Of a DNA stretch of 64,000 bases, positions 1 to 8,909 are shown one piece after another; position 1 is the stretch's first letter, and every line of letters begins with the position of its first letter. The stretch lies in contig NZ_CP170094.1 of the NCBI RefSeq assembly GCF_042180575.1, positions 4,154,001-4,218,000 of the forward strand, written 5' to 3'. A model generated the notes under the pieces. It was not told the DNA's origin. It made no database searches and was given only the letters and a program-made list of their open reading frames with translations. The stretch is from Bernardetia sp042180575 (GTDB lineage Bacteria; Bacteroidota; Bacteroidia; Cytophagales; Bernardetiaceae). A program made the position numbers and the translations under genes.

Positions 1-648
1 TGCACGATTTAAGCGTTGAGATTCTCCTCCTTCATAAACCATAATAGATTTTCCCTTCTGTTGAGCGACATTACGAAGCGATTTGTCTCTCAGTTTTGCA
101 TTTATAATAAAATGAGGAGCAAAAGCACGAGCATATTCTTCATTTTTTCCTTCTGATAAAAGACAACGAAGCTGCGAAAAATTGTTTATTCTTCCTCCTC
201 CTGTATGAAAATCTAAACCTAAATCTATATGAGGCAAAATTTCGGTAGTGAAAGCGTGAGCCACACGACTAGCAAGTGAACCTTCTTTACTCCCTGGAAA
301 ACTTCTATTAATATCTTTTCCATCAGGAACTTCCCTAGAAAAGTTTAGGAATCCATAAATATTTAAAAGAGGAATTGCAATGACAGTTCCACGTTTAGGA
401 ATTACCAATTCTTTAGAAATTAATTGTCTTATTATCTCTACTCCATTTATTTCATCACCGTGCATTCCTGCAATAAGAAGTAGTGTTTTTCCAGGTTTTT
501 CAGAACGATAAACGAAAACAGGTGTATCAATCGAAGTACGTGAAGGAAGTTTAGCAATATTGAGATTGATTTGTTTGTGTTCGCCTACAGCTACTGAAAC
601 TCCATCAATAACAATATCTTTATGATAATTTGGAAATTCGTTTTTCAT
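1..648 (-). CDS. Succinylglutamate desuccinylase/aspartoacylase (AstE/AspA) family metallohydrolase, partial
   Basis: The gene runs off the left edge; 216 N-terminal residues are visible from the ATG at 648. The family is an M14-like zinc carboxypeptidase fold. The zinc and substrate residues can be seen: GMHGDE (His63, Glu66), NRSFPG (Asn114, Arg115), DFHTG (His148) and YEGGE (Glu206), in the usual order. There is no signal peptide, so it is probably cytoplasmic. Family members remove acyl groups from N-acylated amino acids, but the substrate cannot be told from sequence, and neither astA-D nor other arginine-catabolic genes lie beside it. The transketolase gene upstream on the same strand is separated by a terminator, so this gene probably has its own promoter. 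Family assignment is firm; substrate is unknown. Confidence 0.85.
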   Translation of the reverse strand, partial: MKNEFPNYHKDIVIDGVSVAVGEHKQINLNIAKLPSRTSIDTPVFVYRSEKPGKTLLLIAGMHGDEINGVEIIRQLISKELVIPKRGTVIAIPLLNIYGFLNFSREVPDGKDINRSFPGSKEGSLASRVAHAFTTEILPHIDLGLDFHTGGGRINNFSQLRCLLSEGKNEEYARAFAPHFIINAKLRDKSLRNVAQQKGKSIMVYEGGESQRLNRA

Positions 649-684
649 GTTGTGTGTTTGGTAAAAATAAAAACTAAAATTTAC

Positions 685-718
685 AAAAAAAGGCAATTTA
701 TTTCAAATTGCCTTTTTT
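685..718 (-). terminator. Rho-independent terminator after the transketolase gene
   Basis: GGCAATTT and AAATTGCC form an 8-bp stem with a 5-nt loop, flanked by A and T runs on both sides. It lies between the transketolase stop and the next gene on the minus strand, and its symmetric flanks would also work on the other strand. Confidence 0.75.
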
Positions 719-755
719 ATCAACTATAGTTGATACTTTGTAGATAACAAGATTT

Positions 756-1727
756 TTAGGCGTTTGCAAATTTAGCTTTACGTTCTAAAACAGCTTTTGC
801 TTTTTTGATAATATCAGTTGAAGTAAGTCCGTATTTTATCATCAATTCTTCAGGTGTTCCACTTTCTCCAAAGCTATCATTTACACCCACAAATTCCATC
901 GGAACAGGATTATTCATCACTAAAGTTTGTGCAATACTACTTCCCAAACCACCCATAATTTGATGCTCTTCGGCAGAAACAGCACATTGTGTTTTAGCAA
1001 CTGACTTCAAAATAGCTTCTCTATCTAATGGTTTAATTGTATGAATATTGATGATTTCGGCAGAAATTCCTTCTTTTAATAATTCTTCGTGAGCCAAAAG
1101 AGCTTCCCAAACTAAGTGTCCAGTTGCAAAAATAGTAACATCTGTTCCTTCTTGTAAAGTAATTGCTTTTCCGATTTCAAACTTTACATCAGTTGGCATA
1201 AAAACAGGAACTTTCGGACGACCAAAACGCAAATAAACAGCTCCTTGATGGTCTGCAATAGCTAAAGTAGCTGCTTTTGTTTGGTTATAATCACAAGGAT
1301 TGATAACTGTCATGTGAGGAAGCATTTGCATCATTCCAATATCTTCCAAAATTTGGTGTGTTGCTCCATCTTCTCCAAGCGTGATACCTGCATGAGAAGC
1401 ACAAATTTTGACATTTTTACCTGAATAAGCAATCGACTGACGAATTTGGTCATATACTCTACCTGTTGAAAAATTGGCAAAAGTTCCTGTAAAAGGAATC
1501 CAACCACCGATAGTAAGACCTGCTGCAATCCCCATCATATTGGCTTCTGCAATACCAACTTGATAGAAACGCTCTGGAAATTGCTTTTGAAAATCACCCA
1601 TTTTGAGTGAACCAATAAGGTCAGCACAAAGCGCAACTACTTTAGGGTTTGTTTTGCCTAGCTCTGTAAGTCCGTCGCCAAAACCTGAACGAGTATCGTT
1701 TTTCTTTTCGAAAGTATATTTTTTCAT
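756..1727 (-). CDS. Transketolase, C-terminal subunit (split transketolase)
   Basis: This 323-aa protein is the C-terminal half of a split transketolase: pyrimidine-binding domain at about residues 12-175 and transketolase C domain at about 190-310. The segment VGIAEANMMG carries the Glu61 expected to activate the thiamine-diphosphate cofactor. The family transfers two-carbon ketol units between sugar phosphates in the non-oxidative pentose phosphate pathway, as a heterotetramer with a separate N-terminal subunit. That subunit is not in the window, which is unusual because the two halves are commonly adjacent. A full-length transketolase or DXS is excluded by length. A terminator follows the gene. 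Confidence 0.9.
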   Translation of the reverse strand: MKKYTFEKKNDTRSGFGDGLTELGKTNPKVVALCADLIGSLKMGDFQKQFPERFYQVGIAEANMMGIAAGLTIGGWIPFTGTFANFSTGRVYDQIRQSIAYSGKNVKICASHAGITLGEDGATHQILEDIGMMQMLPHMTVINPCDYNQTKAATLAIADHQGAVYLRFGRPKVPVFMPTDVKFEIGKAITLQEGTDVTIFATGHLVWEALLAHEELLKEGISAEIINIHTIKPLDREAILKSVAKTQCAVSAEEHQIMGGLGSSIAQTLVMNNPVPMEFVGVNDSFGESGTPEELMIKYGLTSTDIIKKAKAVLERKAKFANA

Positions 1728-1820
1728 GTTCTTAAAACAAGGAGTGAAATGATAGAAATAAGAAGAAGAATCTATTTATTAATACAAAGATAAAGGGTTT
1801 TGAAGTAAAATGCTAATGAT

Positions 1821-1925
1821 TTGGGGAATAGGGATTAGGACATGGATATTGGGTAAATACGAATGACAGGGAATTGGGAAATAGATATTAGGGAGATACA
1901 AATCAATTAGGGATTAGGGGAAACG
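1821..1925. repeat. Degenerate G-rich intergenic repeat
   Basis: The spacer upstream of the transketolase gene holds about three imperfect units of words such as GGGATTAGG, ATATTGGG and ATATTAGGG, separated by AAATAC or AGATAC. The plus strand is strongly G-over-C biased here. No open frame or hairpin explains it; it looks like a decayed slippage repeat. Confidence 0.4.
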
Positions 1926-1983
1926 GTGTCTCAAAAACTTTATATTTTTATTCTCACATGTCCCAACCTTTATTCTCTAATTC

Positions 1984-2706
1984 CTATTCTAGCCATTTCT
2001 CTACCTGTATTTGTCCTGCTACTCTATATTTTGATTTTCTGATTGTACTGGAACTAAAAGCCAGTTGATTTCTGACTCCTTTCAAAATTCCGTTTGAAGA
2101 ATGAATAAAATGTGTAGAACCACCATCAGCAAACAAAAAACCTGTATGTGTATCTAATCCTAAAATATAAATTCCATCTCCCATTTCTTCTATTTCTTCC
2201 ATAAAATCACCAAAATCTTTTTTGACTCTCACTTTTATGAATTTTTTATCAACTGTTTTTCGGATAAGTGTTTCAGAAGCTGCTTGAGCCATTTTTATTC
2301 TATCGATGGGATAACCCAAATCTCTCAAAATTGTAGTTACAAAATATCCACAGGCGATTTTTCCTTTTCCTGGAATTTGTGTTGTTCCTGAATAGCTCCA
2401 TTTTGTTCCGTACCAATATTTACAAACTTCTTCAAAGCTATTTTCAAAGGTTTTTTGTGCTTTGTCTAAAACTTTTTCTTTTTCTGACTCTGTTTTGGCA
2501 GCTTGATATTCTTTTTTGAGTAAATCTTGTTTGATTTTAATTTCTGAAAGTAAAATTTTGTAATCAGAATGAGAATAATACCAATGATAAAACGGAGTTT
2601 GGTATTTATAAGGAGAAAGATAAAAACCTATTGCAGCCAAAATAATAACTACAATAGAAAGTTTTAGGAATAATCGGAGTAAGAATCGTTTTAGACGTTT
2701 TAACAT
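1984..2706 (-). CDS. Membrane-anchored NlpC/P60-like protein
   Basis: This 240-aa protein has a basic N-terminus and one membrane helix at about residues 14-30, then a Lys/Glu-rich segment (50-95) that may be helical. The C-terminal part shows a papain-like arrangement: ACGYFVTTILRDLG with Cys119, and DTHTGFLF with His187. NlpC/P60 and CHAP amidases have the same order, a Cys at the start of a helix and a His before Gly on a strand. If this holds, it is a cell-envelope peptidase or amidase facing the periplasm. The usual DCSG motif is replaced by ACGY, so catalysis is not certain. It lies alone between the transketolase and acyl-CoA dehydrogenase genes. Confidence 0.55.
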   Translation of the reverse strand: MLKRLKRFLLRLFLKLSIVVIILAAIGFYLSPYKYQTPFYHWYYSHSDYKILLSEIKIKQDLLKKEYQAAKTESEKEKVLDKAQKTFENSFEEVCKYWYGTKWSYSGTTQIPGKGKIACGYFVTTILRDLGYPIDRIKMAQAASETLIRKTVDKKFIKVRVKKDFGDFMEEIEEMGDGIYILGLDTHTGFLFADGGSTHFIHSSNGILKGVRNQLAFSSSTIRKSKYRVAGQIQVEKWLE

Positions 2707-3205
2707 TGCTTTTGGTTTGTATGAGATATATTCTTAAATATACTAGAATTTATGAATCTTGGATTCAAACTGACCTAAAGTTATTCAACTATTTCTCTAA
2801 ATTTCATTTTATTCTATCAAATAAACAGAGCTTAACAAAAGATTTATTCGTTCAAAAAAGCCTTTTGCAGAATTAATTCATAAAATTTTAAAAAAAAGTC
2901 GATTTTTTTTCATTTTTTTCTAACATTATTCGTCGTGCATACGTTTATTTTAGTAAATTTGTCAGAATAGTATGCAAGCATACAAAGAAGGCGTAATTGA
3001 TTTCTGTTTTGTATTTACAAACAAACTCACACACAGTTTGAATGAGAGGTAAAAAAATAAATTAGAAATAAAAAATTACCAAAACTGTAAGCAAATTCAT
3101 ACTCAAAAAAATATACTATAAACTGTATTAAAAATTCATTCTGTTCGCTTACCAAATAAAGCTAAGACAGATAGAGGAGTTTTTACTACCTAAACAAAAC
3201 AATAT
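2707..3205. other. Intergenic region, 499 bp, upstream of acyl-CoA dehydrogenase
   Basis: No gene is supported. The region holds a -7-like TAAATTTG at 2954-2961 and a 14-bp palindrome just downstream; if that is the promoter, the message has a leader of about 235 nt. The rest is AT-rich without clear structure. Confidence 0.6.
2937..2983 (+). promoter_or_regulatory. Possible promoter with palindromic operator
   Basis: TAAATTTG at 2954-2961 fits the Bacteroidota -7 element TAnnTTTG, but no TTG is seen at -33. Nine bases downstream lies the perfect inverted repeat GTATGC-AA-GCATAC (2970-2983), and GCATACG occurs again at 2937-2943, so the word GCATAC brackets the -7 element. Such an arrangement suits repression by a dimeric regulator of fatty-acid genes, but no regulator is encoded nearby. 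Confidence 0.35.
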
Positions 3206-5029
3206 ATGTCAAACGTAGCAGAACAAGAAGCATTGAAAGAAGCCTTGAGAGGTGGAGAGTTTTTAATTAAAGAAACAAAAGCAGAAGATATTTTTATTCC
3301 TGAAGAGTTTTCAGAAGAGCAGCAAATGATGGCAAAAGCTACTGATGATTTTGTGGACATGGAAATTACTCCTATTGCACAGAAAATTGATAAAATGGAA
3401 GATCCAAAACTTATGCCTTCTCTTTTGGATAAAGCAGGAGAATTAGGTCTTTTAGGAATTGGTGTTCCTGAGGCTTTGGGAGGTCTTGGAATGGATTTTA
3501 ATACAACCATGCTTATCGCTGATGTTGTGGGTTCGGCAGGTTCATTTTCTACTGCATATGGAGCGCATACAGGAATCGGAACACTTCCAATTTTGTATTA
3601 TGGTAATGAAGAGCAAAAGAAAAAATATATTCCTAAACTTGCTAGTGGTGAGTGGAAAGCATCATATTGTTTGACTGAGCCTGATGCAGGTTCGGATGCA
3701 AACTCTGGAAAAACAAAAGCTGTTTTGTCAGCAGATGGAAAATCATACTCTATCACAGGACAAAAAATGTGGATAACAAATGCAGGTTTTGCAGATGTAA
3801 TGATTGTTTTTGCTCGTATTGAAGATGACAAAAATCTTTCTGCATTTATTGTTGAGAGTGGTTTTGGTGGAATTACAATGAATGAAGAAGAGCAAAAATT
3901 AGGTATTAAAGGTTCTTCTACTCGTCAAGTATTCTTTAATGATACAGTTGTGCCTGTTGAAAATATGCTTTCTGAGCGTGGCAACGGTTTCAAAATTGCT
4001 GTTAATATCTTGAATATTGGTCGTATCAAATTAGGTGCTGGTGTTCTTAATGGTTGCCGTGCAGTAATTCGTCATTCAGTTCGTTATGGTAATGAGCGTA
4101 AGCAATTTAATACTCCTATTTCTTCTTTTGGAGCAATTAAATACAAATTAGCAGAAATGACAGCTCGTAATTATGCCACGGAATCATTGTGTTATGCAGC
4201 AGGTCAAGATATTGATGACCGTATTACTTATTTACGTAAATCTGGTGTAGATGCAGCAGAATCTAAACTTAAAGGTGTAGAAGAATTTGCTATCGAATGT
4301 GCTATTGCTAAGGTTCATGGTTCAGAAACGCTTGATTATTGTGTGGACGAAGGTGTTCAGATTTATGGTGGTATGGGCTTTTCAGAAGATGCTCCAATGT
4401 CTCGTGCGTATCGTGATGCACGTATTGCACGTATCTATGAAGGTACAAACGAAATTAATCGTATGCTTTTGGTAGGTATGATTTTGAAACGTGCAATGAA
4501 AGGTGATTTGGATATTCTTTCTCATGCAAAAGCAGTAGGAAAAGAACTTCTTCAAATGCCTGCTCCTGCAAATATCGACCGTACTCAACCTTTTGCAACA
4601 GAAAAAGAGCTTATCGCTCGTATGAAAAAAGCTGTTTTGATGGTAGCTGGAAAAGCTGCTCAAACATTTGGTGCAAAACTTAATGATGAGCAAATCCTTC
4701 TTATGGCAGTTGCTGATATGATTATTGAAGTATATGCAGCAGAAACAGCTATTATGCGTGCTGAAAAATTAGTTAAGCATCATGGAGAAAGTGTTGATGG
4801 AATGAAAGCAAAATTAGCGACTCTTTATCTTCAATTAGCAGTAAATAAATTGGAAGCAAAAGGACGTGAAGCAATTTCTTGTTTTGTAAAAGGAGACGAA
4901 ATGCGTGTTCTTTTGATGGGCTTAAAACGTTTTACTAAGCACGAACCAATCAATCAGCGTGAACTTCGTCACGAAATTGCTGATATGATGATTGAGAAAA
5001 ATGATTATGCGTACAAACTTTGGTCATAA
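3206..5029 (+). CDS. Acyl-CoA dehydrogenase with C-terminal extension
   Basis: This 607-aa protein is an FAD-dependent acyl-CoA dehydrogenase, which makes the trans-2-enoyl-CoA in the first step of beta-oxidation. N-terminal helical, middle beta and C-terminal helical domains are in order. CLTEPDAGSD (about 155-164) and MWITNAGFA contact FAD; GGMGFSEDAPMSRAYRDARI leads to YEGTNEI (about 410-416), which carries the catalytic Glu. About 170 residues follow the canonical 380-430-aa core; a long form of this kind is common in Bacteroidota. No thiolase or hydratase gene is adjacent, so it is a single-gene unit with a strong terminator behind it. Chain-length preference cannot be read from sequence. 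Confidence 0.93.
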   Translation: MSNVAEQEALKEALRGGEFLIKETKAEDIFIPEEFSEEQQMMAKATDDFVDMEITPIAQKIDKMEDPKLMPSLLDKAGELGLLGIGVPEALGGLGMDFNTTMLIADVVGSAGSFSTAYGAHTGIGTLPILYYGNEEQKKKYIPKLASGEWKASYCLTEPDAGSDANSGKTKAVLSADGKSYSITGQKMWITNAGFADVMIVFARIEDDKNLSAFIVESGFGGITMNEEEQKLGIKGSSTRQVFFNDTVVPVENMLSERGNGFKIAVNILNIGRIKLGAGVLNGCRAVIRHSVRYGNERKQFNTPISSFGAIKYKLAEMTARNYATESLCYAAGQDIDDRITYLRKSGVDAAESKLKGVEEFAIECAIAKVHGSETLDYCVDEGVQIYGGMGFSEDAPMSRAYRDARIARIYEGTNEINRMLLVGMILKRAMKGDLDILSHAKAVGKELLQMPAPANIDRTQPFATEKELIARMKKAVLMVAGKAAQTFGAKLNDEQILLMAVADMIIEVYAAETAIMRAEKLVKHHGESVDGMKAKLATLYLQLAVNKLEAKGREAISCFVKGDEMRVLLMGLKRFTKHEPINQRELRHEIADMMIEKNDYAYKLWS

Positions 5030-5068
5030 TTCAATTATAAATTAGTTTGTAATTCTATATAAATAAAA

Positions 5069-5112
5069 AAGCCTTATAAAGTTTCTTTTTAGAAATTTTA
5101 TAAGGTTTTTTT
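5069..5112 (+). terminator. Terminator after acyl-CoA dehydrogenase
   Basis: CCTTATAAA pairs with TTTATAAGG around a short loop, followed by seven T. The spacing of about 40 nt from the stop codon fits the end of the transcript. Confidence 0.75.
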
Positions 5113-5165
5113 ATTTTCAAAAAATCAAAACAATCATTTCAAAAATCAACTTCCTGATAACTGAT

Positions 5166-5945
5166 TTAAGCTTCTTTTATAAATCGAACTAACTGCCTAG
5201 CTTGATTTAAAAACTGTGCATCTTCTGAAAGCGACGCTATTTTTGTTTCTGTTTGTTTGACAAGTGCTTGATGATTGGATTGTGTTTGAACATTCAGACT
5301 TTCAAAGTTTTGACGAATTTGTCGCATTGATTCTCTAAGTTCTTGTATTTCATTTTCCTTTCTATTTACCCAAGAATTTGAATTTTCTGTATCTAGTTTT
5401 TCAGTCAATGCCAAAACTTCATATTTTAATTGTTCCAAATCAGCAGTAACTTTATTAATATCTTCTCTAGGATATTTTATTCGTTGTTGCATATTCGAAA
5501 GACGATATGAAATATACTCATACATTCTGACAGAAGGACGAAGAGCCGTCAGAGCAAGTGCAAAACCAGCACCGATATAACCAACAATACTAATACCTGT
5601 TTTTGCTAAAATATAAAGCCCAACAGCCGATAAAATATGTAACAAGATAGCTACAAAAAGATACGTTTTAGAGATTTTTTGAGCATAATCAATGTCAATA
5701 TTTTCGACTGAAATACCTGTTTTTTGAGATTCTTTTACGTCTGATAAAATTTCTTTTGCCTTAAAGTGCATATTCCAAGGAACAGTTGTGATAAGCAAAA
5801 GCCACCAAAAACAACCTATTCCGATTGCCCAATCTATAAAATCGCCTGTTGGAATATCCAGCCATTTCAAAACTCCAAAGACAATTAAAGTAAAAAAAGT
5901 AATACCTACTAAAGATGAGCCAACGTCTGATGATGATTTTTTCAT
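5166..5945 (-). CDS. Membrane protein with C-terminal coiled coil
   Basis: I do not recognise this 259-aa protein. It has about four membrane helices (residues 10-30, 38-58, 93-112, 116-138) followed by a cytoplasmic or periplasmic tail of about 110 residues rich in Gln, Glu, Leu and Asn with heptad character, predicted to be a coiled coil. There is no enzymatic motif. Upstream on the same strand is a YiaA/B-like membrane protein, but a hairpin lies between them, so co-transcription would need read-through. A scaffold or sensor role is possible but unsupported. Confidence 0.65.
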   Translation of the reverse strand: MKKSSSDVGSSLVGITFFTLIVFGVLKWLDIPTGDFIDWAIGIGCFWWLLLITTVPWNMHFKAKEILSDVKESQKTGISVENIDIDYAQKISKTYLFVAILLHILSAVGLYILAKTGISIVGYIGAGFALALTALRPSVRMYEYISYRLSNMQQRIKYPREDINKVTADLEQLKYEVLALTEKLDTENSNSWVNRKENEIQELRESMRQIRQNFESLNVQTQSNHQALVKQTETKIASLSEDAQFLNQARQLVRFIKEA

Positions 5946-5981
5946 GAGTGTAAAGTAAAGGTAAATTATTAAATAATAAAT

Positions 5982-6015
5982 AACTGTTTAGCTCCTTTTA
6001 AAGAGCCAAACAGTT
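5982..6015 (-). terminator. Hairpin between two membrane-protein genes
   Basis: AACTGTTTAGCTC and GAGCCAAACAGTT pair over 13 positions with one mismatch, around an 8-nt loop. It lies after the stop of the YiaA/B-like gene. The T-tract on the minus strand is weak, so it may only attenuate. Confidence 0.5.
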
Positions 6016-6078
6016 GGTAAAAAATAATAGATTTTCATAAGTGCAATTTTCTAATTCTGTATCTTTCGCTAATCTCTA

Positions 6079-6354
6079 TTATGCTTCATAGTCTTTCAAA
6101 ACTCGTTCGGTTTTAGCATTTTTGATTCGGTTAATAATTTTTGTGCTTTCGTGGTCATCTCTAATCGTTTTGGAAAGTGTGAAGGCAGAACCAACTGTAA
6201 AGAACATTCCCATTAATAAAAATCCTTTTATCCACCAATCGGCTGGTAAATAAGCAATTCCTGCACTTGTGCCTATGAAAGCAAACAAAAATGAAATCCA
6301 AGTTTGGATTCTCCAAGCTGATGTGTTTTTTTGATGTAATTCTGTATTGTCCAT
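6079..6354 (-). CDS. YiaA/B two-helix domain membrane protein
   Basis: This 91-aa protein has two membrane helices (about 16-36 and 42-63), the pattern W-I-S-F-x4-G-x3-A-G-I-A-Y-L-P and a K/R-rich cytoplasmic tail ending in KDYEA. Size and helix spacing fit the YiaA/YiaB two-helix family, inner-membrane proteins of unknown function. The ATG at 6354 is the only sensible start. It is the first gene of a possible two-gene unit on the minus strand. Family call is by pattern only. Confidence 0.65.
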   Translation of the reverse strand: MDNTELHQKNTSAWRIQTWISFLFAFIGTSAGIAYLPADWWIKGFLLMGMFFTVGSAFTLSKTIRDDHESTKIINRIKNAKTERVLKDYEA

Positions 6355-6544
6355 AATAATGTATTTTTGTATGTTTAGTATTTCTAAATTTTGTGATATA
6401 TTAGACTTAACGCCAACCTACAAAATACGTTGAGTGATAAAATTAAAAAACTGACTTTATTAAAAAATATAATAATTACAATAAAACTCTTTAAATTAGT
6501 GATAATTATAGTTTAAAAAGTTTTTTGTGTTAAAAACCGACTTT

Positions 6545-7273
6545 ATGAAACAGATTTTTTTGTCAAAACTATTTTTTCAGATAGTAATTTTTTTATTATT
6601 TCTATCCATTTATTCACATTCTAACTTTTCAAAGGCACAACAAAATCAAACGATAAATCAAAAACAAGTTTTGCCAGCCAAAAAAACAGCTATTTCATTT
6701 GTTCCGAGTTATATTTTTCGCTCTACTTTACAAATTGGAATTCAGCGTTTTAATAAATACCAAGACCGAAGTTTTGGTTTGTATGGAGGAATTACAGGAC
6801 TTAGCAATGAATTTTTGAAAGAAAATGGCTATACAGCAGAAGCACAATATCGTTTTTATGTAAAGCGTTTTAAGATTCGGACAAATTTCAATGAAAAAAA
6901 CTATCAACAAGGAATTTATGTTGGAATTTGGGCAAGAGGAGAGCAGTTTGAGCAAAATTATGACTATGAAAATGTTTCTTATTTTGATGATAGAGGAAGA
7001 GAAATAATTTTGACTTACAAAGGAAAAAGAAATATAGAGGCATTAAGTGGAGGAATACAATTTGGTTTTCAACAGACTTTTGCTGGGCATTTTTTTATTG
7101 ATTTGTATGTGGGTGGAGGGTATAGAGGAGCAAGTGTAGAAACACAAACAGAAATTCAGAATACAGACAAAACACAGCATGAAAAAATTATCCGTTGGCA
7201 CAATGGAATCTTTAATAGAACCTATCAAGGAGTTTTACCTAGAGCTGGTTTTGGTTTTGGGGTAGTTTTTTAA
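6545..7273 (+). CDS. Secreted or outer-membrane beta-barrel-like protein, unknown
   Basis: A reading frame opens at a GTG at 6527, but the ATG at 6545 gives a clean signal peptide (MKQIFLSKLFFQ..., hydrophobic stretch, cut near SKAQQ), so I choose it (242 aa). The mature protein alternates polar and aromatic residues in strand-like segments (FGLYGG, GIYVGIWARGEQF, HFFIDLYVGGGYRG) and ends in GFGFGVVF, an aromatic C-terminus typical of outer-membrane barrels. No specific family is recognised. It stands alone, with the cryptochrome gene 100 bp downstream. Confidence 0.65.
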   Translation: MKQIFLSKLFFQIVIFLLFLSIYSHSNFSKAQQNQTINQKQVLPAKKTAISFVPSYIFRSTLQIGIQRFNKYQDRSFGLYGGITGLSNEFLKENGYTAEAQYRFYVKRFKIRTNFNEKNYQQGIYVGIWARGEQFEQNYDYENVSYFDDRGREIILTYKGKRNIEALSGGIQFGFQQTFAGHFFIDLYVGGGYRGASVETQTEIQNTDKTQHEKIIRWHNGIFNRTYQGVLPRAGFGFGVVF

Positions 7274-7330
7274 AATTGAATAAACAGTTTTTCAGTTGTT
7301 GGAGTTTGATATAAAAATAATTTGTCATCC

Positions 7331-7360
7331 TAAACGATGGTTCTAACCTCGTTTACGGTT
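7331..7360 (+). repeat. Hairpin with CGGTTA tail upstream of cryptochrome gene
   Basis: TAAACGA (7331-7337) pairs with TCGTTTA (7349-7355) over 7 bp; the 11-nt interior can form GGTT/AACC. CGGTTAA follows, and the next start codon is 12 nt beyond CGGTT. A hairpin of the same design with the same tail is at 52214-52244 upstream of rsmG. Confidence 0.6.
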
Positions 7361-7371
7361 AAATAAAAAGC

Positions 7372-8865
7372 ATGAAAAACACACTCGTTTGGCTTCGCAA
7401 TGATTTACGATTAAAGGATAATCCAGCTTTAAAAAAGGCTTTTCAAACTGGAAATAATGTATTTGTAGTTTATATTTTTGATGAACAAAATTTTGAGAAA
7501 ACAGAACTAGATTTACTAAAAACAGGTGTTTTTAGAGCTAACTTTCTATTAGAATCTGTAAAAGACCTCAAAAAACAACTTCAAAGCTACAATTCAGACT
7601 TATTTATCTATAAAGGAAAAGCTGACGAAATTTTATCAAATCTTGCCAAAAAGCTAGATGTAGAAACCGTTTTCAGTTCGAAAGAGACAACGTATGAAGA
7701 AATAAATTTGGAAAACAAAGCAAAAGAAGAGTTATCAAAATCAACTATCAGTTTAGATTTAACATTCCAACAAACCCTTTTTGATTTTGAAGATTTACCT
7801 TTTGAATTGAATGATTTGCCAAATATTTTTACAGAGTTTAGAAAGAAAGTAGAAAAAGAATCAACTGTTTCAAAGCCAATTTCTATTCCTAAAGAATTAG
7901 AGGAGTTGAAGCAATCAAATAAAAATGAGTTTCTGAATCAAGTAGAAAAAACAGAGATTCCAACATTACAGGATTTTGGTTTTACCGAACTAGAAATAAA
8001 ATCGTTACACAATCCGAAAGGAGTTTTGAAGTTTGAAGGAGGAGAAACGGCAGCTTTACAGCGATTAAATTATTATTTGTTTGAATCTAATTTACTTCAA
8101 ATCTACAAAGAAACACGTAACGGACTTTTGGGAGGCGATTACTCCTCTAAATTTTCGGCTTGGCTGGCAAACGGTTCTATTTCTCCAAAAATGATTTGGG
8201 CAGAAGTAGAACGTTATGAAAATGAAGTAACAAGTAATAAATCTACATATTGGCTAAAATTTGAACTCTTGTGGAGAGAATATTTTAAATTTATTGCAGC
8301 CAAATATGGAAACAAGATTTTCCTTTTAGAAGGAATGAAAGACAATGAAAATTTAGAACGAATTTATGGAAAAGATAGAGAAACGCTAGAAAAGCATTTT
8401 GAAAATGAGCAGAATAAAAAGCTATTTGATAAATGGAAAAGCGCAAAAACAGGAATTCCTTTTATTGATGCAAATATGAAAGAACTCAATGAAACAGGTT
8501 TTATGTCTAATCGTGGAAGGCAAAATGTAGCTTCATTTTTAGTTAAAGATTTAAAACTAGATTGGCGTTGGGGAGCTTCTTATTTCGAAACAAAACTGAT
8601 AGATTATGATGTTACGAGCAACTGGTCAAACTGGGCATACATTACTGGCGTAGGAAATGACCCACGAGAAAATCGTTATTTTAATATTCTCAAACAAGCA
8701 AGAGATTACGATACAAATGGCGATTTTGTCAAATATTGGTTGCCACAACTTATGGATGTTCCGAATAATTTGGTTCATACACTCAATAAACTCACTCCAA
8801 AAGAATTAGAAAAGTATGAGATTTCTTTAGGTGGAAATTATCCCTATCCGATTGTGAAACTGTAA
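7372..8865 (+). CDS. Cryptochrome DASH / single-strand photolyase
   Basis: This 497-aa flavoprotein belongs to the photolyase/cryptochrome family: N-terminal Rossmann antenna domain (LVWLRNDLRLKDNPAL at residues 5-20) and C-terminal all-helical FAD domain (about 280-480). The stretches FMSNRGRQNVASF, DWRWGASYFE, DYDVTSNWSNWAY and GVGNDPRENRYF are hallmarks of the DASH subfamily, as is the WLPQL near the end. DASH proteins repair cyclobutane pyrimidine dimers in single-stranded or looped DNA using blue light, with FAD and often a folate antenna. Length is normal. The start ATG directly follows a hairpin. No carotenoid or light-sensor genes are adjacent. Confidence 0.93.
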   Translation: MKNTLVWLRNDLRLKDNPALKKAFQTGNNVFVVYIFDEQNFEKTELDLLKTGVFRANFLLESVKDLKKQLQSYNSDLFIYKGKADEILSNLAKKLDVETVFSSKETTYEEINLENKAKEELSKSTISLDLTFQQTLFDFEDLPFELNDLPNIFTEFRKKVEKESTVSKPISIPKELEELKQSNKNEFLNQVEKTEIPTLQDFGFTELEIKSLHNPKGVLKFEGGETAALQRLNYYLFESNLLQIYKETRNGLLGGDYSSKFSAWLANGSISPKMIWAEVERYENEVTSNKSTYWLKFELLWREYFKFIAAKYGNKIFLLEGMKDNENLERIYGKDRETLEKHFENEQNKKLFDKWKSAKTGIPFIDANMKELNETGFMSNRGRQNVASFLVKDLKLDWRWGASYFETKLIDYDVTSNWSNWAYITGVGNDPRENRYFNILKQARDYDTNGDFVKYWLPQLMDVPNNLVHTLNKLTPKELEKYEISLGGNYPYPIVKL

Positions 8866-8885
8866 AACAGACATCCCTGTCTGTT
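8866..8885. repeat. Short perfect hairpin after the cryptochrome stop codon
   Basis: AACAGACA-TCCC-TGTCTGTT begins at the base after the stop codon. There is no T-tract, so it is not a standard terminator. Its loop resembles that of the hairpin at 12605-12625. Confidence 0.55.
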
Positions 8886-8909
8886 GCATTCGTAAACTAA
8901 AAAAAAAAT

